Notes: a model not told the origin generated them from the letters alone. A stretch of DNA of 55,006 bases from Avibacterium volantium_A (GCF_049366555.1 NZ_JBMMGT010000015.1:1-55006), one strand, 5' to 3'. Positions 19,474 to 29,056 are shown, numbered from the stretch's first letter. Numbers and translations are program-made.

Positions 19474-20513
19474 TGAACCGAAATATTACACGCGGGCTTA
19501 TCCCGATTATCTGTTTTTTACTCAGTGCCTGTGCCAAAGGAGGAAGTATGTTTTCACAAGCTGAACTACAACAACGTCTTGATGTGGACTGCATTCATGA
19601 AGTTTTACCGCCCATTCCATCTGACACCGAAAGCCTGTATCAATACGCGCGTTATCATGATTTACACCGCTTATGGAAAGGAAAAATCGGTGGTTGGAAT
19701 GATTTAGCAAAATACTACCGCATTGCTGCTGCAAACGGGAACTACAAGGCCAATAAACGTTTGCAATACTTGCTCTATTCTAATCGGATTATCACAGAAA
19801 ATAATAAAAAAGAGGTTATCAACCTCAATGAACAGTTAGAAAAACTGGCACCCGCTTCCGCCTATTATGGCTACTTTGTGTATTTAAGCAAAGGCTATGG
19901 TGTGAAAGTATTCTCATCTGGAGAGTATAGCTATTTACGCAAAGCGGTAGATTTAGGCAACAAAGAGGCGCAATATGCGATGGCTGAAATTTTAGGTCAA
20001 ATCAAAGATGATAAAAGCTTTCAGTTGCGCAGCCAGCTTTGGAGAAAACTTTATCAATGCGCTTCTGATCAAAGAATGGGGAAAGCATCTCTGTCACTTG
20101 GTATTATTTCTCAGATTTACGGAATGTATGATAAAGCGCTCAATGTTTATCAGCAAGGAGTAAGAAGTGGCAGCGCACAATCTGCTTTGAGACTCTATTA
20201 TGGATTTAGGGATGCAGTTCCTCCTGAGAAAAAATATGATTATTTACCTATTTCTCGAGATCCGGAGCGAGCGAAACGCTATGAAATGATTGAGAATTAT
20301 CTTGATGTTTATAGTTACTTGCAACCCACCGTCCCTGACCTTGATGAGATCGTTCCCTTACCCCCAGCCAAACTTCCACCTTGGGACGGTAAAATCGCTT
20401 TCCAACGTTGGTTTGAAGGCCCATCACCACAAAAACCAAGCGATGAGTTAATGCAAAAACTCGCTGAAAAAGCAGGGCTTGATTGGCAAACTGGATTGCC
20501 GTTGAAAAAATAA
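19473..20513 (+). CDS. Sel1-like lipoprotein, likely immunity to phospholipase 1
   Basis: A 346-residue lipoprotein (lipobox LSAC, Cys20) with helical Sel1/TPR-like repeats, e.g. DLGNKEAQYAMAEIL and RSGSAQSALRLYYGF. Sel1-repeat proteins are the known immunity partners of Tle5 phospholipases, and this gene directly follows one (1-base overlap). The last 60 or so residues are almost identical to those of five sister genes downstream. It would act in the periplasm. Confidence 0.8.
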   Translation: MNRNITRGLIPIICFLLSACAKGGSMFSQAELQQRLDVDCIHEVLPPIPSDTESLYQYARYHDLHRLWKGKIGGWNDLAKYYRIAAANGNYKANKRLQYLLYSNRIITENNKKEVINLNEQLEKLAPASAYYGYFVYLSKGYGVKVFSSGEYSYLRKAVDLGNKEAQYAMAEILGQIKDDKSFQLRSQLWRKLYQCASDQRMGKASLSLGIISQIYGMYDKALNVYQQGVRSGSAQSALRLYYGFRDAVPPEKKYDYLPISRDPERAKRYEMIENYLDVYSYLQPTVPDLDEIVPLPPAKLPPWDGKIAFQRWFEGPSPQKPSDELMQKLAEKAGLDWQTGLPLKK

Positions 20514-20521
20514 GGGAAAAA

Positions 20522-20561
20522 CCACCGCACTTTTAACTTAGGGCAGAAAAAAGTGCGGTGG
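20522..20561. terminator. Inverted pair of uptake signals acting as terminator
   Basis: CCACCGCACTTTT (20522-20534) and its complement AAAAAGTGCGGTGG (20548-20561) form a 13-bp hairpin made of two Hin-type uptake signals. Such pairs are known to double as terminators in Pasteurellaceae. Confidence 0.75.
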
Positions 20562-20637
20562 AAAATTAAGGCGGATTTATGGTTTTTGTTTAAGCATCAC
20601 TGTTCTATTTTTATCCTAATGTAGCGAGGTATGACTA

Positions 20638-21789
20638 ATGAAGCACGCTTGTTTAAAAATATTTTGGTTTATTGCCATTGCTGTTCCCGTAAGTTTTGTC
20701 TTATTGATTAAGTATTTAGAATGTAACCCTATTTTTATGGGCGGAGGGCCGAGTTATCGGCCAGAACGTTGTACCGCCAAAGAAAAAGCACAACAAAAGG
20801 AAAATGCTATGCAGAAAATGGAACAACTTGCCGCTTTAGAGTTTAGCTGTGTTCACGAAGAGAGACCACCAATCCCCGAAGAAATCCAACAGCTTTACAA
20901 CTATGCCCTTTATCAAGATTTACACAAAATGTGGACAGGGAAAGCAGGGGATTGGAATGAACTTTTGCCTTATTACCGAATTGCTGCTGCCAATGGGGAT
21001 TATAAGGCTAATGTAAGGTTGCAATATTTATTAGAAACCAACCGAGCCTTAACCTCAAAGAGCTATGATGAGGTACATAGTTTGAATAAGTTATTAGCGA
21101 AATCACTTCCGGCGACAGCATATTATAAGCTTTATGGACATCTAGATATTGGTTTTGGTGTCACCACCAAAGAAAAAGACGGTAAATATGCCTATTTAAG
21201 AAAAGCAGCGGATTTAGGTAGTCGAGAAGCGCAATATGTGGTAGCAGAAATGCTTGAAAATATTGAAGATGAGAATGAGTCTAAAGAGGTATTCCAATAC
21301 AGGTTAAAACTGGCAGAACAATTATTGCAATGCGCCTCAGAACAAGGCCTAGGTGCTGCCTCTAAATCATTAGCTCTTGGTTTTAAAATTGATAAAAGAT
21401 ATTCTGAAGCGGTGAGAGCATTCCATCAAGGGGTAAAAAATGGTTCTTCATCCTCAGCTCATCGATTAGCTTATGGATTTGATGGTAAGCGAAAGAATGA
21501 TGGTGAAGATATTGATTTTCTAAATCTGCCAGAGGATATAGAGCGTTCAGTAAGATATAAAATGATACAGAATTATTTGTCAACGAAAGACTATCTCCAA
21601 CCTAAAGTCCCCGATCTTGATGAAATCGTCCCCTTGCCTCCAGCTAAACTCCCACCTTGGGACGGTAAAATCGCTTTCCAACGTTGGTTTGAAGGCCCTT
21701 CCCCAGAAAAACCAAGCGATGAATTAATGCAAAAACTCGCTGAAAAAGCAGGGCTTGATTGGCAAACTGGATTGTCGTTGAAAAAATAA
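20638..21789 (+). CDS. Sel1-like membrane-anchored protein, second immunity candidate of unit 1
   Basis: A 383-residue relative of the lipoprotein before it. It has an N-terminal membrane helix (about 8-26) in place of a lipobox, then a Cys-containing linker rich in Lys/Gln and the same helical repeats and near-identical C-terminal segment (PDLDEIVPLPPAKLPPWDGK). The different anchor suggests inner-membrane placement. It probably widens immunity to the phospholipases. The start ATG 20638 follows GCGAGG. Confidence 0.7.
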   Translation: MKHACLKIFWFIAIAVPVSFVLLIKYLECNPIFMGGGPSYRPERCTAKEKAQQKENAMQKMEQLAALEFSCVHEERPPIPEEIQQLYNYALYQDLHKMWTGKAGDWNELLPYYRIAAANGDYKANVRLQYLLETNRALTSKSYDEVHSLNKLLAKSLPATAYYKLYGHLDIGFGVTTKEKDGKYAYLRKAADLGSREAQYVVAEMLENIEDENESKEVFQYRLKLAEQLLQCASEQGLGAASKSLALGFKIDKRYSEAVRAFHQGVKNGSSSSAHRLAYGFDGKRKNDGEDIDFLNLPEDIERSVRYKMIQNYLSTKDYLQPKVPDLDEIVPLPPAKLPPWDGKIAFQRWFEGPSPEKPSDELMQKLAEKAGLDWQTGLSLKK

Positions 21790-21798
21790 GGGAAAACC

Positions 21799-21807
21799 AC
21801 CGCACTT
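21799..21807 (-). repeat. Single Hin-type uptake signal
   Basis: The nine-base AAGTGCGGT signal lies on the minus strand between an immunity gene and the second PAAR gene. Unlike the other spacers it has no inverted mate here. Confidence 0.7.
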
Positions 21808-21841
21808 TAAATTATCATCGTTAATTATAAGGAAACCCATT

Positions 21842-22513
21842 ATGCAACACTCAAAATCAACTTCCTCTCCACAACGTTGGTCTATTATGCCGAAAGGAAA
21901 AAAAACTGCTCATATTGGTGCCTCTGTGCTACACCCTGATGGTTCAGTTGGCCAGGTTGTGGGAGGGCAATCTACTGTCACCTTTGGCGGCAAAGCGGCG
22001 GCTTGTATTGGTGATAAGGTAGAATGCCCAGGACATAGTGGCGTGATTATCGCTGGTGCGAAAAGCGTTTCCATTGGCGGTAAGGCCTTAGCCCGAGAAG
22101 GGGATAAAACCAGCTGTGGTGGGGTGATTATCAATGCCTTTCCAACGATTACTGTGTATGACAGCACAAAAACCGTGCATGGCAAAAGTGTCGCTGGTGT
22201 TAAAGAGATTCGATTAAATTTAATGGAATCGGCACATTCTAAGCAGAGTGCTTATGCTGGAATGCCTTATAAAGTGATGATTGAACAGCAAGAGATTGGG
22301 CAAGGTGTTATTGATGAAACCGGCTCGCTTTATTTTGAAGTGAAAGACACAGACAAAGAAGGCGAAATTGAGCTAGGCAATGGGCAACGGTTTCATTTGC
22401 AATTAATTGAGGAAATAGACCTTGCTAGTACATTAGATAAACAAGGGTATCCGACAGAGCAAGCTCAAGATAACGAGCTTGCTGATTATCACCAAGTATT
22501 AAAGGATAACTAA
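21842..22513 (+). CDS. PAAR-domain spike tip/adaptor for phospholipase D effector 2
   Basis: A 223-residue paralogue of the PAAR protein at 16755. The first 120 or so residues are nearly identical (PAAR domain about 22-112). The C-terminal adaptor (about 120-223) has the same layout but clear sequence drift. This pattern fits a shared spike-binding part and a cargo-specific part. The ribosome site TAAGGA precedes ATG 21842, and the stop lies one base before the phospholipase start. Confidence 0.88.
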   Translation: MQHSKSTSSPQRWSIMPKGKKTAHIGASVLHPDGSVGQVVGGQSTVTFGGKAAACIGDKVECPGHSGVIIAGAKSVSIGGKALAREGDKTSCGGVIINAFPTITVYDSTKTVHGKSVAGVKEIRLNLMESAHSKQSAYAGMPYKVMIEQQEIGQGVIDETGSLYFEVKDTDKEGEIELGNGQRFHLQLIEEIDLASTLDKQGYPTEQAQDNELADYHQVLKDN

Positions 22514-22514
22514 G

Positions 22515-24569
22515 ATGTCAAAAAACCGCTATCCAACCATTGTTATTTCAAAGGCCACAGGCCAAGGGTCGTTAAACCAAAGTTGGTTTTTACGGCAAGA
22601 TGTCTGTAACGAGATGGGGGCGGAAAGGCCGGTGATTGTTCAGCCACCACCTGCAACACCGGCGACGTTTCAGCCATTGATTAATGGTCAAACAACTTTT
22701 GAAACTCTGTATGATTTTATCGCTAAGGCAAAACATTCTATCGACATTGCAATTTGGGGTTTTCAACCTTCTATGCTTTTTAAGCGAGATGGGGAATCTC
22801 CTTGCATTGGCCGATTATTGATACAAAAAGCCGTAGAAGGCAGAGAGGTTAAGGTTTTAGTATGGAGTATGTGGATAGACTTCCAAACCGTAAAAGGATT
22901 GGGAGAGGCCAATTTAGGAAATGCACCGGGGTTAATGCCTTTCCAGCAAAAAGGCAAAGCATATCAGAGCGAGGCTCAGCGCGCTTATGATTATTGGTGG
23001 TATCGTGCAGTGGCGGGCAAGATAGGAGAAAAGGATTTAGCCGAGTTAAACCGATTAAATGAAGTTTATTCGGAAACGGTGTTTAGAGGGGCTTTTACAG
23101 AACTTTATGGCTTTAGTTTCAGTGAGTATCGTGTGAAATTGCAAGTGAAAAAACGCAGTGTGAAAAGCCATTTTAATCATTATCCTGAGGCCAGTGCGTT
23201 GCCTGTTATGAACCGGTTCGTATTATATGTTTCCCCCTCTCATCATCAAAAGACCGTGCTGATTGATTATATTGACCCACCTAATGCAGTGGGATTCGTA
23301 TTAGAGCATAATATGCTTGATGAGTATTGGGATGAAAGTACTCATTACAGCCGCCCCTCTGCACCACATACACAACGTAATGCTCCGATACCGTTACAGG
23401 ATGTCTCTTCTTTAGTAACCGGAAAGGTATTGTGGGATATCAACCATAATTTTTGCCAATCTTGGGATAGAAGTGATAGCCGTAATTTGGTGGGATGGGT
23501 TGACCGAGAGGCAAGGGAAGCCTACAACACCTCTTTGGCCTCAGATAGACGAAGAAGTGTGCTAACGCGAGATTCGTTTGCCCCACGTCCTGAGCTGGGT
23601 GAATTAATTATGGCGCAAATCTTACGCACTTATGATAATCCGAAAGAAGAACATATCCGAGCGATGTATTTGGAGAATATCAAAAAGGCGAGCCATTTTA
23701 TTTATACGGAAAACCAATATTTTCGCTGGACAGAATTGGTGCGTGCGTATCAATCCCATTGGCAGCGATTGAAAGACAATGGGCGAGAGGTCAACCAACC
23801 GTTATATTGGTTTGTGGTGACCAATTCCAGTGATGCGGGAATTGGTAGTGGAACCTATAACACCTATCAAATGCTCAAGCTATTGGGGCGAGAGGATGTG
23901 TTACCGGGGGTAAGCACCCAATTGGATAGTGACAACTTAAATGATGGCGATTATACCAAATATGATGATTATCGAAAGAAAAGGCAAGAGCTAGAAGAGC
24001 AGCTTGAAACCTTAACTGCACAAGAGGAACGTGGGCAAGGCGGAGAGGCGGTTGCCCAGAAAAAAGCAGCAGTTTTAGAGGAATTATCGGCATTAACTGA
24101 ACAGGAACAACAGGCGATTCAGGCACAATATGAAGAGATGAAACAACTCAAACGCGAAGTCAGTGATGAAGTGGGGATTCGGACGCATATTTGCACGCTA
24201 ACCTCAATGGATGCGTGGCAAGAGGTGTATATTCATTCGAAAGTTACGATTATTGATGATGTGTTTACCTTTATTGGCTCAGCCAATCTGAATACCCGCA
24301 GTATGCAGGTGGATACGGAGTTGGGGATTATTTCGGAGTGTCAGGCTGTAGCAAGGGCATTGCGTTATGATTTATGGAATTTACATACTAATCATAATCC
24401 TAAAGCAAATCCACATGAAATGAATCGCTTTAATACTACAGAGGCAGTCTTTCAGATTTGGGAGGATTTAATGAGGAAGAATTTTAATGCTAAAGTGAGA
24501 GATGAACTACCTCACCAACCCTTATGTGAATTTTTACGTTTAACCACAGAAATTTCGAGGTCAGACTAA
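22515..24569 (+). CDS. Tle5-type phospholipase D effector 2
   Basis: A 684-residue PLD-superfamily protein with two canonical HKD motifs: HQKTVLID (244-251) and HSKVTIIDD (574-582). It carries the same flanking patterns as effector 1 (AIWGFQPSM, TENQYFRW, SANLNTRSM). An Arg/Glu/Gln-rich coiled-coil insert (about 485-550) separates the two halves. Predicted target: membrane phospholipids of competitor cells. It is followed with a 1-base overlap by a string of Sel1-type immunity genes. Confidence 0.9.
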   Translation: MSKNRYPTIVISKATGQGSLNQSWFLRQDVCNEMGAERPVIVQPPPATPATFQPLINGQTTFETLYDFIAKAKHSIDIAIWGFQPSMLFKRDGESPCIGRLLIQKAVEGREVKVLVWSMWIDFQTVKGLGEANLGNAPGLMPFQQKGKAYQSEAQRAYDYWWYRAVAGKIGEKDLAELNRLNEVYSETVFRGAFTELYGFSFSEYRVKLQVKKRSVKSHFNHYPEASALPVMNRFVLYVSPSHHQKTVLIDYIDPPNAVGFVLEHNMLDEYWDESTHYSRPSAPHTQRNAPIPLQDVSSLVTGKVLWDINHNFCQSWDRSDSRNLVGWVDREAREAYNTSLASDRRRSVLTRDSFAPRPELGELIMAQILRTYDNPKEEHIRAMYLENIKKASHFIYTENQYFRWTELVRAYQSHWQRLKDNGREVNQPLYWFVVTNSSDAGIGSGTYNTYQMLKLLGREDVLPGVSTQLDSDNLNDGDYTKYDDYRKKRQELEEQLETLTAQEERGQGGEAVAQKKAAVLEELSALTEQEQQAIQAQYEEMKQLKREVSDEVGIRTHICTLTSMDAWQEVYIHSKVTIIDDVFTFIGSANLNTRSMQVDTELGIISECQAVARALRYDLWNLHTNHNPKANPHEMNRFNTTEAVFQIWEDLMRKNFNAKVRDELPHQPLCEFLRLTTEISRSD

Positions 24570-25624
24570 TGAAACCAATCAAAAAACTTGTATTACTCAG
24601 TCTTATTGCCAGCTTGTGTGCGTGCCACACAGTGGCCTCAACCAGTAAGGATAAGCCGATGCAAAAAACCAACAGTATTTTAGATAATCTCACCTTTGAG
24701 TGTAAACATGAAGTGCGTCCATCTATTGATAAAGAAGTACATAGCCTCTATGACTATGCCCTTTATCATGATTTACACAATATGTGGCGGGGCAAGAAAG
24801 GTGATGAGGTCTGGCAAAATATGGCGGTGTATTACCGTATTGCTGCTTACAATGGTGATTATCAGGCGAACTTACGCTTGCAATGGTTATTGGAAACCAA
24901 ACGTGTGGTGGTGAAAAAACCACAAACAGAAGTGTATCACTTAAATAAAGAACTGGAAAAAACCTTACCTGCCACAGCAATGTATAAACTTTACTACCAT
25001 CTTGATAGCAACTATGGGGTAAAAACTACCCCAGGGGGGAAGTTTGCGTATTTACGAAGAGCTGCTGATATGGGGAGTCGAGATGCACAATATGATATAG
25101 GACAGCTTTTAGCGTTGCTTAATGATAAAAATACCTTGCGATTTAGGTTAGAACTGCGGGAACAATTACTAAAATGTGCAGCGACGCAAGGGCAGGCAGA
25201 AGCAGCTGGATGGCTAGGAATATACTATGAATCAGATAAAAAGTATCAAGAGGCTATTAAGATATATCATCAAGGCGTCAAAGTGGGTAGTTATCAATCA
25301 GCTCTTAGCTTAGCAGAAGGATTTAAAGTAGGTGCTCCGGGAGAATATATGTATCTGGGGGGAAATGTAGATCTTGAGCGTTCAACACGTTATCAAATGA
25401 TCAACAGTTATTTATTTAGATACTACTTCTTAAAACCCACTGTCCCTGACCTTGATGAAATCGTTCCCTTACCCCCAGCCAAACTTCCGCCTTGGGACGG
25501 TAAAATCGCTTTTCAACGTTGGTTTGAAGGCCCTTCACCGCAAAAACCAAGTGATGAGTTAATGCAGAAACTGGCTGAAAAAGCAGGGCTTGATTGGCAG
25601 ACAGGTCTTCCGTTGAAAAAATAA
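24569..25624 (+). CDS. Sel1-like immunity lipoprotein, tandem copy A
   Basis: A 351-residue lipoprotein (lipobox LCAC, Cys19). Helical Sel1-like repeats fill the mature part. The N-terminal 176 or so residues are almost identical to copies B and C, residues about 177-288 differ, and the last 63 or so are identical again. It directly overlaps the stop of phospholipase 2 by one base, so it is the likely dedicated immunity protein. Confidence 0.8.
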   Translation: MKPIKKLVLLSLIASLCACHTVASTSKDKPMQKTNSILDNLTFECKHEVRPSIDKEVHSLYDYALYHDLHNMWRGKKGDEVWQNMAVYYRIAAYNGDYQANLRLQWLLETKRVVVKKPQTEVYHLNKELEKTLPATAMYKLYYHLDSNYGVKTTPGGKFAYLRRAADMGSRDAQYDIGQLLALLNDKNTLRFRLELREQLLKCAATQGQAEAAGWLGIYYESDKKYQEAIKIYHQGVKVGSYQSALSLAEGFKVGAPGEYMYLGGNVDLERSTRYQMINSYLFRYYFLKPTVPDLDEIVPLPPAKLPPWDGKIAFQRWFEGPSPQKPSDELMQKLAEKAGLDWQTGLPLKK

Positions 25625-25632
25625 GGGAAAAA

Positions 25633-25672
25633 CCACCGCACTTTTAACTTATGGCAGAAAAAAGTGCGGTGG
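25633..25672. terminator. Inverted pair of uptake signals after copy A
   Basis: A 13-bp hairpin of two AAGTGCGGT signals in opposite orientation, with T and A runs on the two sides; same arrangement as at 20522. Confidence 0.75.
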
Positions 25673-25748
25673 AAAATTAAGGCGGATTTATGGTTTTTGT
25701 TTAAACATCACTGTTCTATTTTTATCCTCATGTAGCGAGGTCAGACTA

Positions 25749-26804
25749 ATGAAATCAATCAAAAAACTTGTATTATTCAGTCTTATTGCCAGCTTGTGTG
25801 CGTGTCACACAGTGGCCTCAACCAGTAAGGATAAGCCGATGCAAAAAAACAACAGCATTTTAGATAATCTCACTTTTGAATGTAAACATGAAGTGCGTCC
25901 ACCTATTAATAAAGAAGTACATAGCCTCTATGACTATGCCCTTTATCATGATTTACACAATATGTGGCGGGGCAAAAAAGGTGATGAGGTCTGGCAAAAT
26001 ATGGCGGCGTATTACCGCATTGCTGCCTACAATGGTGATTATCAGGCGAACTTACGCTTGCAATGGTTATTGGAAACCAAACGTGTGGTGGTGAAAAAAC
26101 CACAAACAGAAGTGTATCACTTAAATAAAGAACTGGAAAAAACTTTACCTGCCACGGCGATGTATAAACTTTACTATCATCTTGATAGCAATTATGGGGT
26201 AAAAACTACCCCTGGGGGGAAGTTTGCGTATTTACGAAGAGCAGCTGATATGGGGAGCCGAGATGCACAATACGAGATTGGGCAAATATTATTTAGGCTT
26301 CAAGATCCAGGCACTTTACGATTTCGATTAGATTTGAGGGAGCAGTTATTAGAATGTGCGTCTAATCAAGGTCAAGGAGATGCGGCAGAATGGTTAGGTA
26401 TTTATTATAATTCTGATAAAAAATATAACAAGGCTATAGGATCTTATCATACAGGAGTCAAAGCGGGCAATCAACCATCTACATTCCGTCTATCTCTTGG
26501 ATTTAGAGAAACTAATCCTAAAGATTCGTATTATCTAGGCGGTAAAATAGATCTAGAACGCGCCACACGCTATAAGATGATCGATGATTATTTATTTAAA
26601 TACTACTTTTTAAAACCCACCGTCCCCGATCTTGATGAGATCGTTCCCTTACCCCCAGCCAAACTTCCATCTTGGGACGGAAAAATTGCGTTTCAGCGTT
26701 GGTTTGAAGGCCCTTCGCCGCAAAAACCAAGTGATGAGTTAATGCAAAAACTGGCTGAAAAAGCAGGGCTTGATTGGCAGACTGGATTGCCGTTGAAAAA
26801 ATAA
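25749..26804 (+). CDS. Sel1-like immunity lipoprotein, tandem copy B
   Basis: A 351-residue lipoprotein (Cys19) with the same ends as copy A and a different central third (e.g. QILFRLQDPGTLRF, LGFRETNPKDSYY). The N-terminal half differs from copy A at only a few positions. The start follows GCGAGG. Probably an immunity variant against another phospholipase allele, inferred from its position and variability. Confidence 0.75.
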   Translation: MKSIKKLVLFSLIASLCACHTVASTSKDKPMQKNNSILDNLTFECKHEVRPPINKEVHSLYDYALYHDLHNMWRGKKGDEVWQNMAAYYRIAAYNGDYQANLRLQWLLETKRVVVKKPQTEVYHLNKELEKTLPATAMYKLYYHLDSNYGVKTTPGGKFAYLRRAADMGSRDAQYEIGQILFRLQDPGTLRFRLDLREQLLECASNQGQGDAAEWLGIYYNSDKKYNKAIGSYHTGVKAGNQPSTFRLSLGFRETNPKDSYYLGGKIDLERATRYKMIDDYLFKYYFLKPTVPDLDEIVPLPPAKLPSWDGKIAFQRWFEGPSPQKPSDELMQKLAEKAGLDWQTGLPLKK

Positions 26805-26812
26805 GGGAAAAA

Positions 26813-26853
26813 CCACCGCACTTTTAACTTAGGGCAGAAATAAAGTGCGGTGG
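26813..26853. terminator. Inverted pair of uptake signals after copy B
   Basis: CCACCGCACTTTT (26813-26825) pairs with AAAGTGCGGTGG ending at 26853. The loop has one extra base compared with the other copies. Confidence 0.75.
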
Positions 26854-26929
26854 AAAATTAAGGCGGATTTATGGTTTTTGTTTAAGCATCATTGTTCTAT
26901 TTTTATCCTAATGTAGCGAGGTCAGACTA

Positions 26930-27982
26930 ATGAAACCAATCAAAAAACTTGTATTATTCAGTCTTATTGCCAGCTTGTGTGCGTGTCACACAGTGGCCTC
27001 AACCAATAAGGATAAGCCGATGCAAAAAACCAACAGTATTTTAGATAATCTCACCTTTGAGTGTAAACATGAAGTGCGTCCATCTATTGATAAAGAAGTA
27101 CATAGCCTCTATGACTATGCCCTTTATCATGATTTACACAATATGTGGCGGGGCAAGAAAGGTGATGAGGTCTGGCAAAATATGGCGGTGTATTACCGTA
27201 TTGCTGCTTACAATGGTGATTACCAAGCGAATTTACGCCTACAGTGGCTGTTGGAAACCAAACGTGTGGTGGTGAAAAAACCACAAACAGAAGTGTATCA
27301 CTTAAATAAAGAGTTAGAAAAAACTTTACCTGCCACAGCAATGTATAAACTTTATTACCACCTTGATAGCAACTATGGGGTAAAAACTACCCCAGGGGGG
27401 AAGTTTGCGTATTTACGAAAAGCAGCGGATATGGGAAGTCGAGATGCACAATATGATATAGGACAGCTTTTAGCGTTGCTTAATGATAAAAATACCTTGC
27501 GATTTAGGTTAGATCTGCGGGAACAATTACTAAAATGTGCCGCAACGCAGGGACAAGGAGATGCCGCAAAGTGGTTAGGGATTTATTATGAATCAGATAA
27601 AAAATATCACAAAGCAATTAAAGCCTATCATCAAGGTGTAAAAGCGGGTAATCAGCAATCCGCATTTAAGCTATATCAAGGATTTGATAAAAGCGAGAAG
27701 CATCCATTAAATGAGGGGGGGGCTCAAGATCTTGAGCGTTCTGTAAGATATAAAATGGTTAAAAGTTATCTTTCTAAATATTATTTCCTCAAACCCACCG
27801 TCCCCGATCTTGATGAAATCGTTCCCTTACCGCCAGCCAAGCTTCCCCCTTGGGATGGTAAAATCGCTTTTCAACGTTGGTTTGAAGGCCCTTCACCGCA
27901 AAAGCCAAGCGATGAGTTAATGCAAAAACTGGCTGAAAAAGCAGGGTTAGATTGGCAAACTGGATTGCCGTTGAAAAAATAA
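26930..27982 (+). CDS. Sel1-like immunity lipoprotein, tandem copy C
   Basis: A 350-residue lipoprotein (Cys19) of the same set. The N-terminal half matches copy A. The centre (about 200-285) is a third variant with YQGFDKSEKHPLNEGG, close to that of copy D. The C-terminal segment is shared with all copies. Likely periplasmic immunity to PLD effectors. Confidence 0.75.
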   Translation: MKPIKKLVLFSLIASLCACHTVASTNKDKPMQKTNSILDNLTFECKHEVRPSIDKEVHSLYDYALYHDLHNMWRGKKGDEVWQNMAVYYRIAAYNGDYQANLRLQWLLETKRVVVKKPQTEVYHLNKELEKTLPATAMYKLYYHLDSNYGVKTTPGGKFAYLRKAADMGSRDAQYDIGQLLALLNDKNTLRFRLDLREQLLKCAATQGQGDAAKWLGIYYESDKKYHKAIKAYHQGVKAGNQQSAFKLYQGFDKSEKHPLNEGGAQDLERSVRYKMVKSYLSKYYFLKPTVPDLDEIVPLPPAKLPPWDGKIAFQRWFEGPSPQKPSDELMQKLAEKAGLDWQTGLPLKK

Positions 27983-27990
27983 GGGAAAAA

Positions 27991-28030
27991 CCACCGCACT
28001 TTTAATTTAGAGCAGAAAAAAGTGCGGTGG
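27991..28030. terminator. Inverted pair of uptake signals after copy C
   Basis: CCACCGCACTTTT at 27991-28003 pairs with AAAAAGTGCGGTGG ending at 28030. Confidence 0.75.
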
Positions 28031-28106
28031 AAAATTAAGGCGGATTTATGGTTTTTGTTTAAGCATCACTGTTCTATTTTTATCCTAATGTAGCGAGGTC
28101 AGACTA

Positions 28107-28974
28107 ATGAAATCAACCAAAAAACTTGTATTACTCAGTCTTATTGCCAGCTTGTGTGCGTGTCACACAGTGGCCTCAACCAATAAGGATAAGCCGATGC
28201 AAAAAACCAACAGTATTTTAGATAATCTCACCTTTGAGTGTATTGGAAACCAAACGTGTGGTGGTGAAAAAACCACAAACAGAAGTGTATCACTTAAATA
28301 AAGAGTTAGAAAAAACTTTACCTGCCACAGCAATGTATAAACTTTATTACCACCTTGATAGCAACTATGGGGTAAAAACTACCCCAGGGGGGAAGTTTGT
28401 CTATTTGCGTAAAGCAGCGGATATGGGGAGTAGGGAGGCGCAACTTAATCTAGGACAGACATTAGCATTAATTAAAGATGATGCCACACTAAAATTTCGT
28501 CTAGATTTAAGAGAGCAATTACTGAAATGTGCAACAACGCAGGGGCAAGGTGAGGCCGCAAAGTGGTTAGGAATTTATTATGAATCTGATAAAAAATATC
28601 AAGAAGCAATTCAAGCCTATCATCAAGGTGTAAAATCGGGCAATCAGCAATCTGCATTTAAACTATACCAAGGATTTGATAAAAGCAAGAAGCATCGCCT
28701 AAATGCGGGAATTATCCAAGATCTTGAACGATCAAAACGCTATGAAATGATTGGCGATTATTTATTTGATTATGATTTTCTAAAACCCACCGTTCCCGAT
28801 CTTGATGAAATTGTGCCTTTACCCCCTGCCAAACTTCCCCCTTGGGACGGCAAAATTGCCTTTCAACGTTGGTTTGAAGGCCCATCACCACAAAAACCCA
28901 GTGATGAGCTAATGCAAAAACTGGCTGAAAAAGCAGGGCTTGATTGGCAAACTGGATTGCCGTTGAAAAAATAA
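28107..28974 (+). pseudogene. Sel1-like immunity lipoprotein, broken copy D
   Basis: Starts like its sisters (signal peptide, Cys19, ...SILDNLTFEC) but then jumps directly to the region of LETKRVVVKK. Against copy A the missing piece is about 185 bp (24704-24888 there), which is not a multiple of three, so the frame breaks near 28240. The rest of the gene (28234-28974) is open in the other frame and keeps all later repeats and the C-terminus. A TTG at 28234 could start a signal-less product, but this would stay in the cytoplasm. Confidence 0.85.
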
Positions 28975-28989
28975 GGAAACCATTATTTT

Positions 28990-29043
28990 ATCTGCACCCC
29001 AAAAGTTGAACTAAGAGGCAACTTATTAAGGTGCAGATTTTTG
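28990..29043. terminator. Hairpin between convergent operons
   Basis: ATCTGCACC (28990-28998) pairs with GGTGCAGAT (29030-29038), followed by TTTTGTT. An inner AAGTTG/CAACTT pair (29003-29022) adds to the structure. It lies between the plus-strand immunity array and the minus-strand phosphatase gene and would stop transcription from the left. The end sequence also resembles insertion-sequence termini, so it may be a tiny relic. Confidence 0.55.
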
Positions 29044-29056
29044 TTAAAAGATTGTG

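Larger units (their letters stand above)
24569..28974 (+). repeat. Tandem array of four immunity genes, about 1.18-kb unit
   Basis: Gene starts at 24569, 25749, 26930 and 28107 are spaced 1180, 1181 and 1177 bases apart. The units share the coding ends and the whole spacer, including the paired uptake signals and the stretch before the ATG. The fourth unit lacks about 185 bp near its 5' end. Confidence 0.9.

Noticed and set aside
28107..28301. Separate small 64-residue lipoprotein
   Set aside because: It is the 5' end of immunity copy D, ending in nonsense codons after the 185-bp deletion.
24561..28974. CRISPR-like or integron-like array
   Set aside because: The repeats are about 1.18 kb full gene units, with no short direct repeats, spacers or attC-like sites.
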